Source: CAYUYM01 sp964449305 (GTDB taxonomy: Bacteria > Bacteroidota > Ignavibacteria > SZUA-365 > CAYQST01). Taken from it: a DNA stretch of 6,429 bases. The DNA is taken from assembly GCA_964449305.1 (NCBI GenBank), contig CAYUYM010000192.1, positions 1-6,429 of the forward strand. The letters run 5' to 3'. How positions within the stretch are numbered: the stretch's first letter is position 1; each line of letters opens with the position of its first letter. Below the pieces are notes generated by a model, which saw only the letters and a program-made list of their open reading frames with translations, did no database searches and was not told the DNA's origin. Shown here piece after piece: positions 6,354-6,429 of the stretch. The translations under genes were made by a program, and so were the position numbers.

Positions 6354-6429
6354 CCCGCCCCTCTTCGTATGATGCCCGCCCCTCTTCGTATGATGCCCGC
6401 CCCTCTTCGTATGATGCCCGCCCCTCTTC
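6354..6429. repeat. 21-bp direct tandem repeat, running off the window
   Basis: Three exact copies of CCCGCCCCTCTTCGTATGATG lie at 6354-6374, 6375-6395 and 6396-6416, followed by the first 13 bases of a fourth at 6417-6429. There are no spacers, so it is not CRISPR. It begins 9 bp after the DUF4097 stop. The unit is a multiple of three. On the plus strand one frame has a TGA in every unit and the other two stay open, as do the minus-strand frames. The copies are identical, which implies recent expansion or ongoing homogenisation. The array continues past the window, so its real length is unknown. Confidence 0.95.

Noticed and set aside
6070..6429. Minus-strand frame open from the window edge through the repeat and into the DUF4097 gene
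   Set aside because: It is a low-complexity Gly/Ala/Asp-rich shadow of the DUF4097 gene. The repeat keeps it open only because the unit length is a multiple of three.
6354..6429. CRISPR array
   Set aside because: The copies are directly joined with no unique spacers, and no cas genes are present.

Overview
The window is about 60% G+C, densely packed and bacterial. It holds four genes on the minus strand (1-4806), a short divergent intergenic region (4807-4953), and two genes on the plus strand (4954-6345). It ends inside a 21-bp tandem repeat (6354-6429). The lineage is uncertain. A putative outer-layer DUF4097 protein with a signal peptide, a cytosolic PAS-GAF kinase, an SthA-type transhydrogenase and mostly weak Shine-Dalgarno sequences suggest a Gram-negative bacterium. 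My tentative guess is a GC-rich member of the Bacteroidota/Chlorobiota/Ignavibacteria group, but no single gene here proves it.

Minus strand, in order of transcription: sthA (4806-3409, soluble pyridine nucleotide transhydrogenase) and then, 8 bp on, lplA (3400-2411, lipoate-protein ligase A). After a 57-bp gap comes a FIST-domain sensor protein (2353-1223). After 23 bp more comes a soluble PAS-GAF histidine kinase (1199 to beyond base 1), cut by the window edge right at its phospho-acceptor H-box. I see no convincing terminator between these genes, so one four-gene transcript is possible. Functionally it reads as a redox/lipoate metabolic pair followed by a two-part intracellular sensor. The FIST-plus-kinase arrangement matches that of the NosP nitric-oxide sensors, which is the best biological lead here.

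Plus strand: a 150-aa single-pass membrane protein with a helical domain facing outward (4954-5406), and then a 304-aa secreted DUF4097 beta-solenoid protein (5431-6345) with an unusually regular ladder of Asn-x-aromatic-Gly turns. The helical protein resembles domains found in ECF sigma/anti-sigma operons, which often also carry DUF4097 genes, but no sigma factor or zinc-finger gene is present here. Downstream of the DUF4097 gene the sequence turns into exact 21-bp C-rich repeats that run off the end. This is probably also why the sequence stops there.

I found no tRNA, rRNA, CRISPR array, transposase or phage gene. The window is mostly recognisable families. Its interest lies in the pairings, and I do not see strong evidence for a wholly new system.
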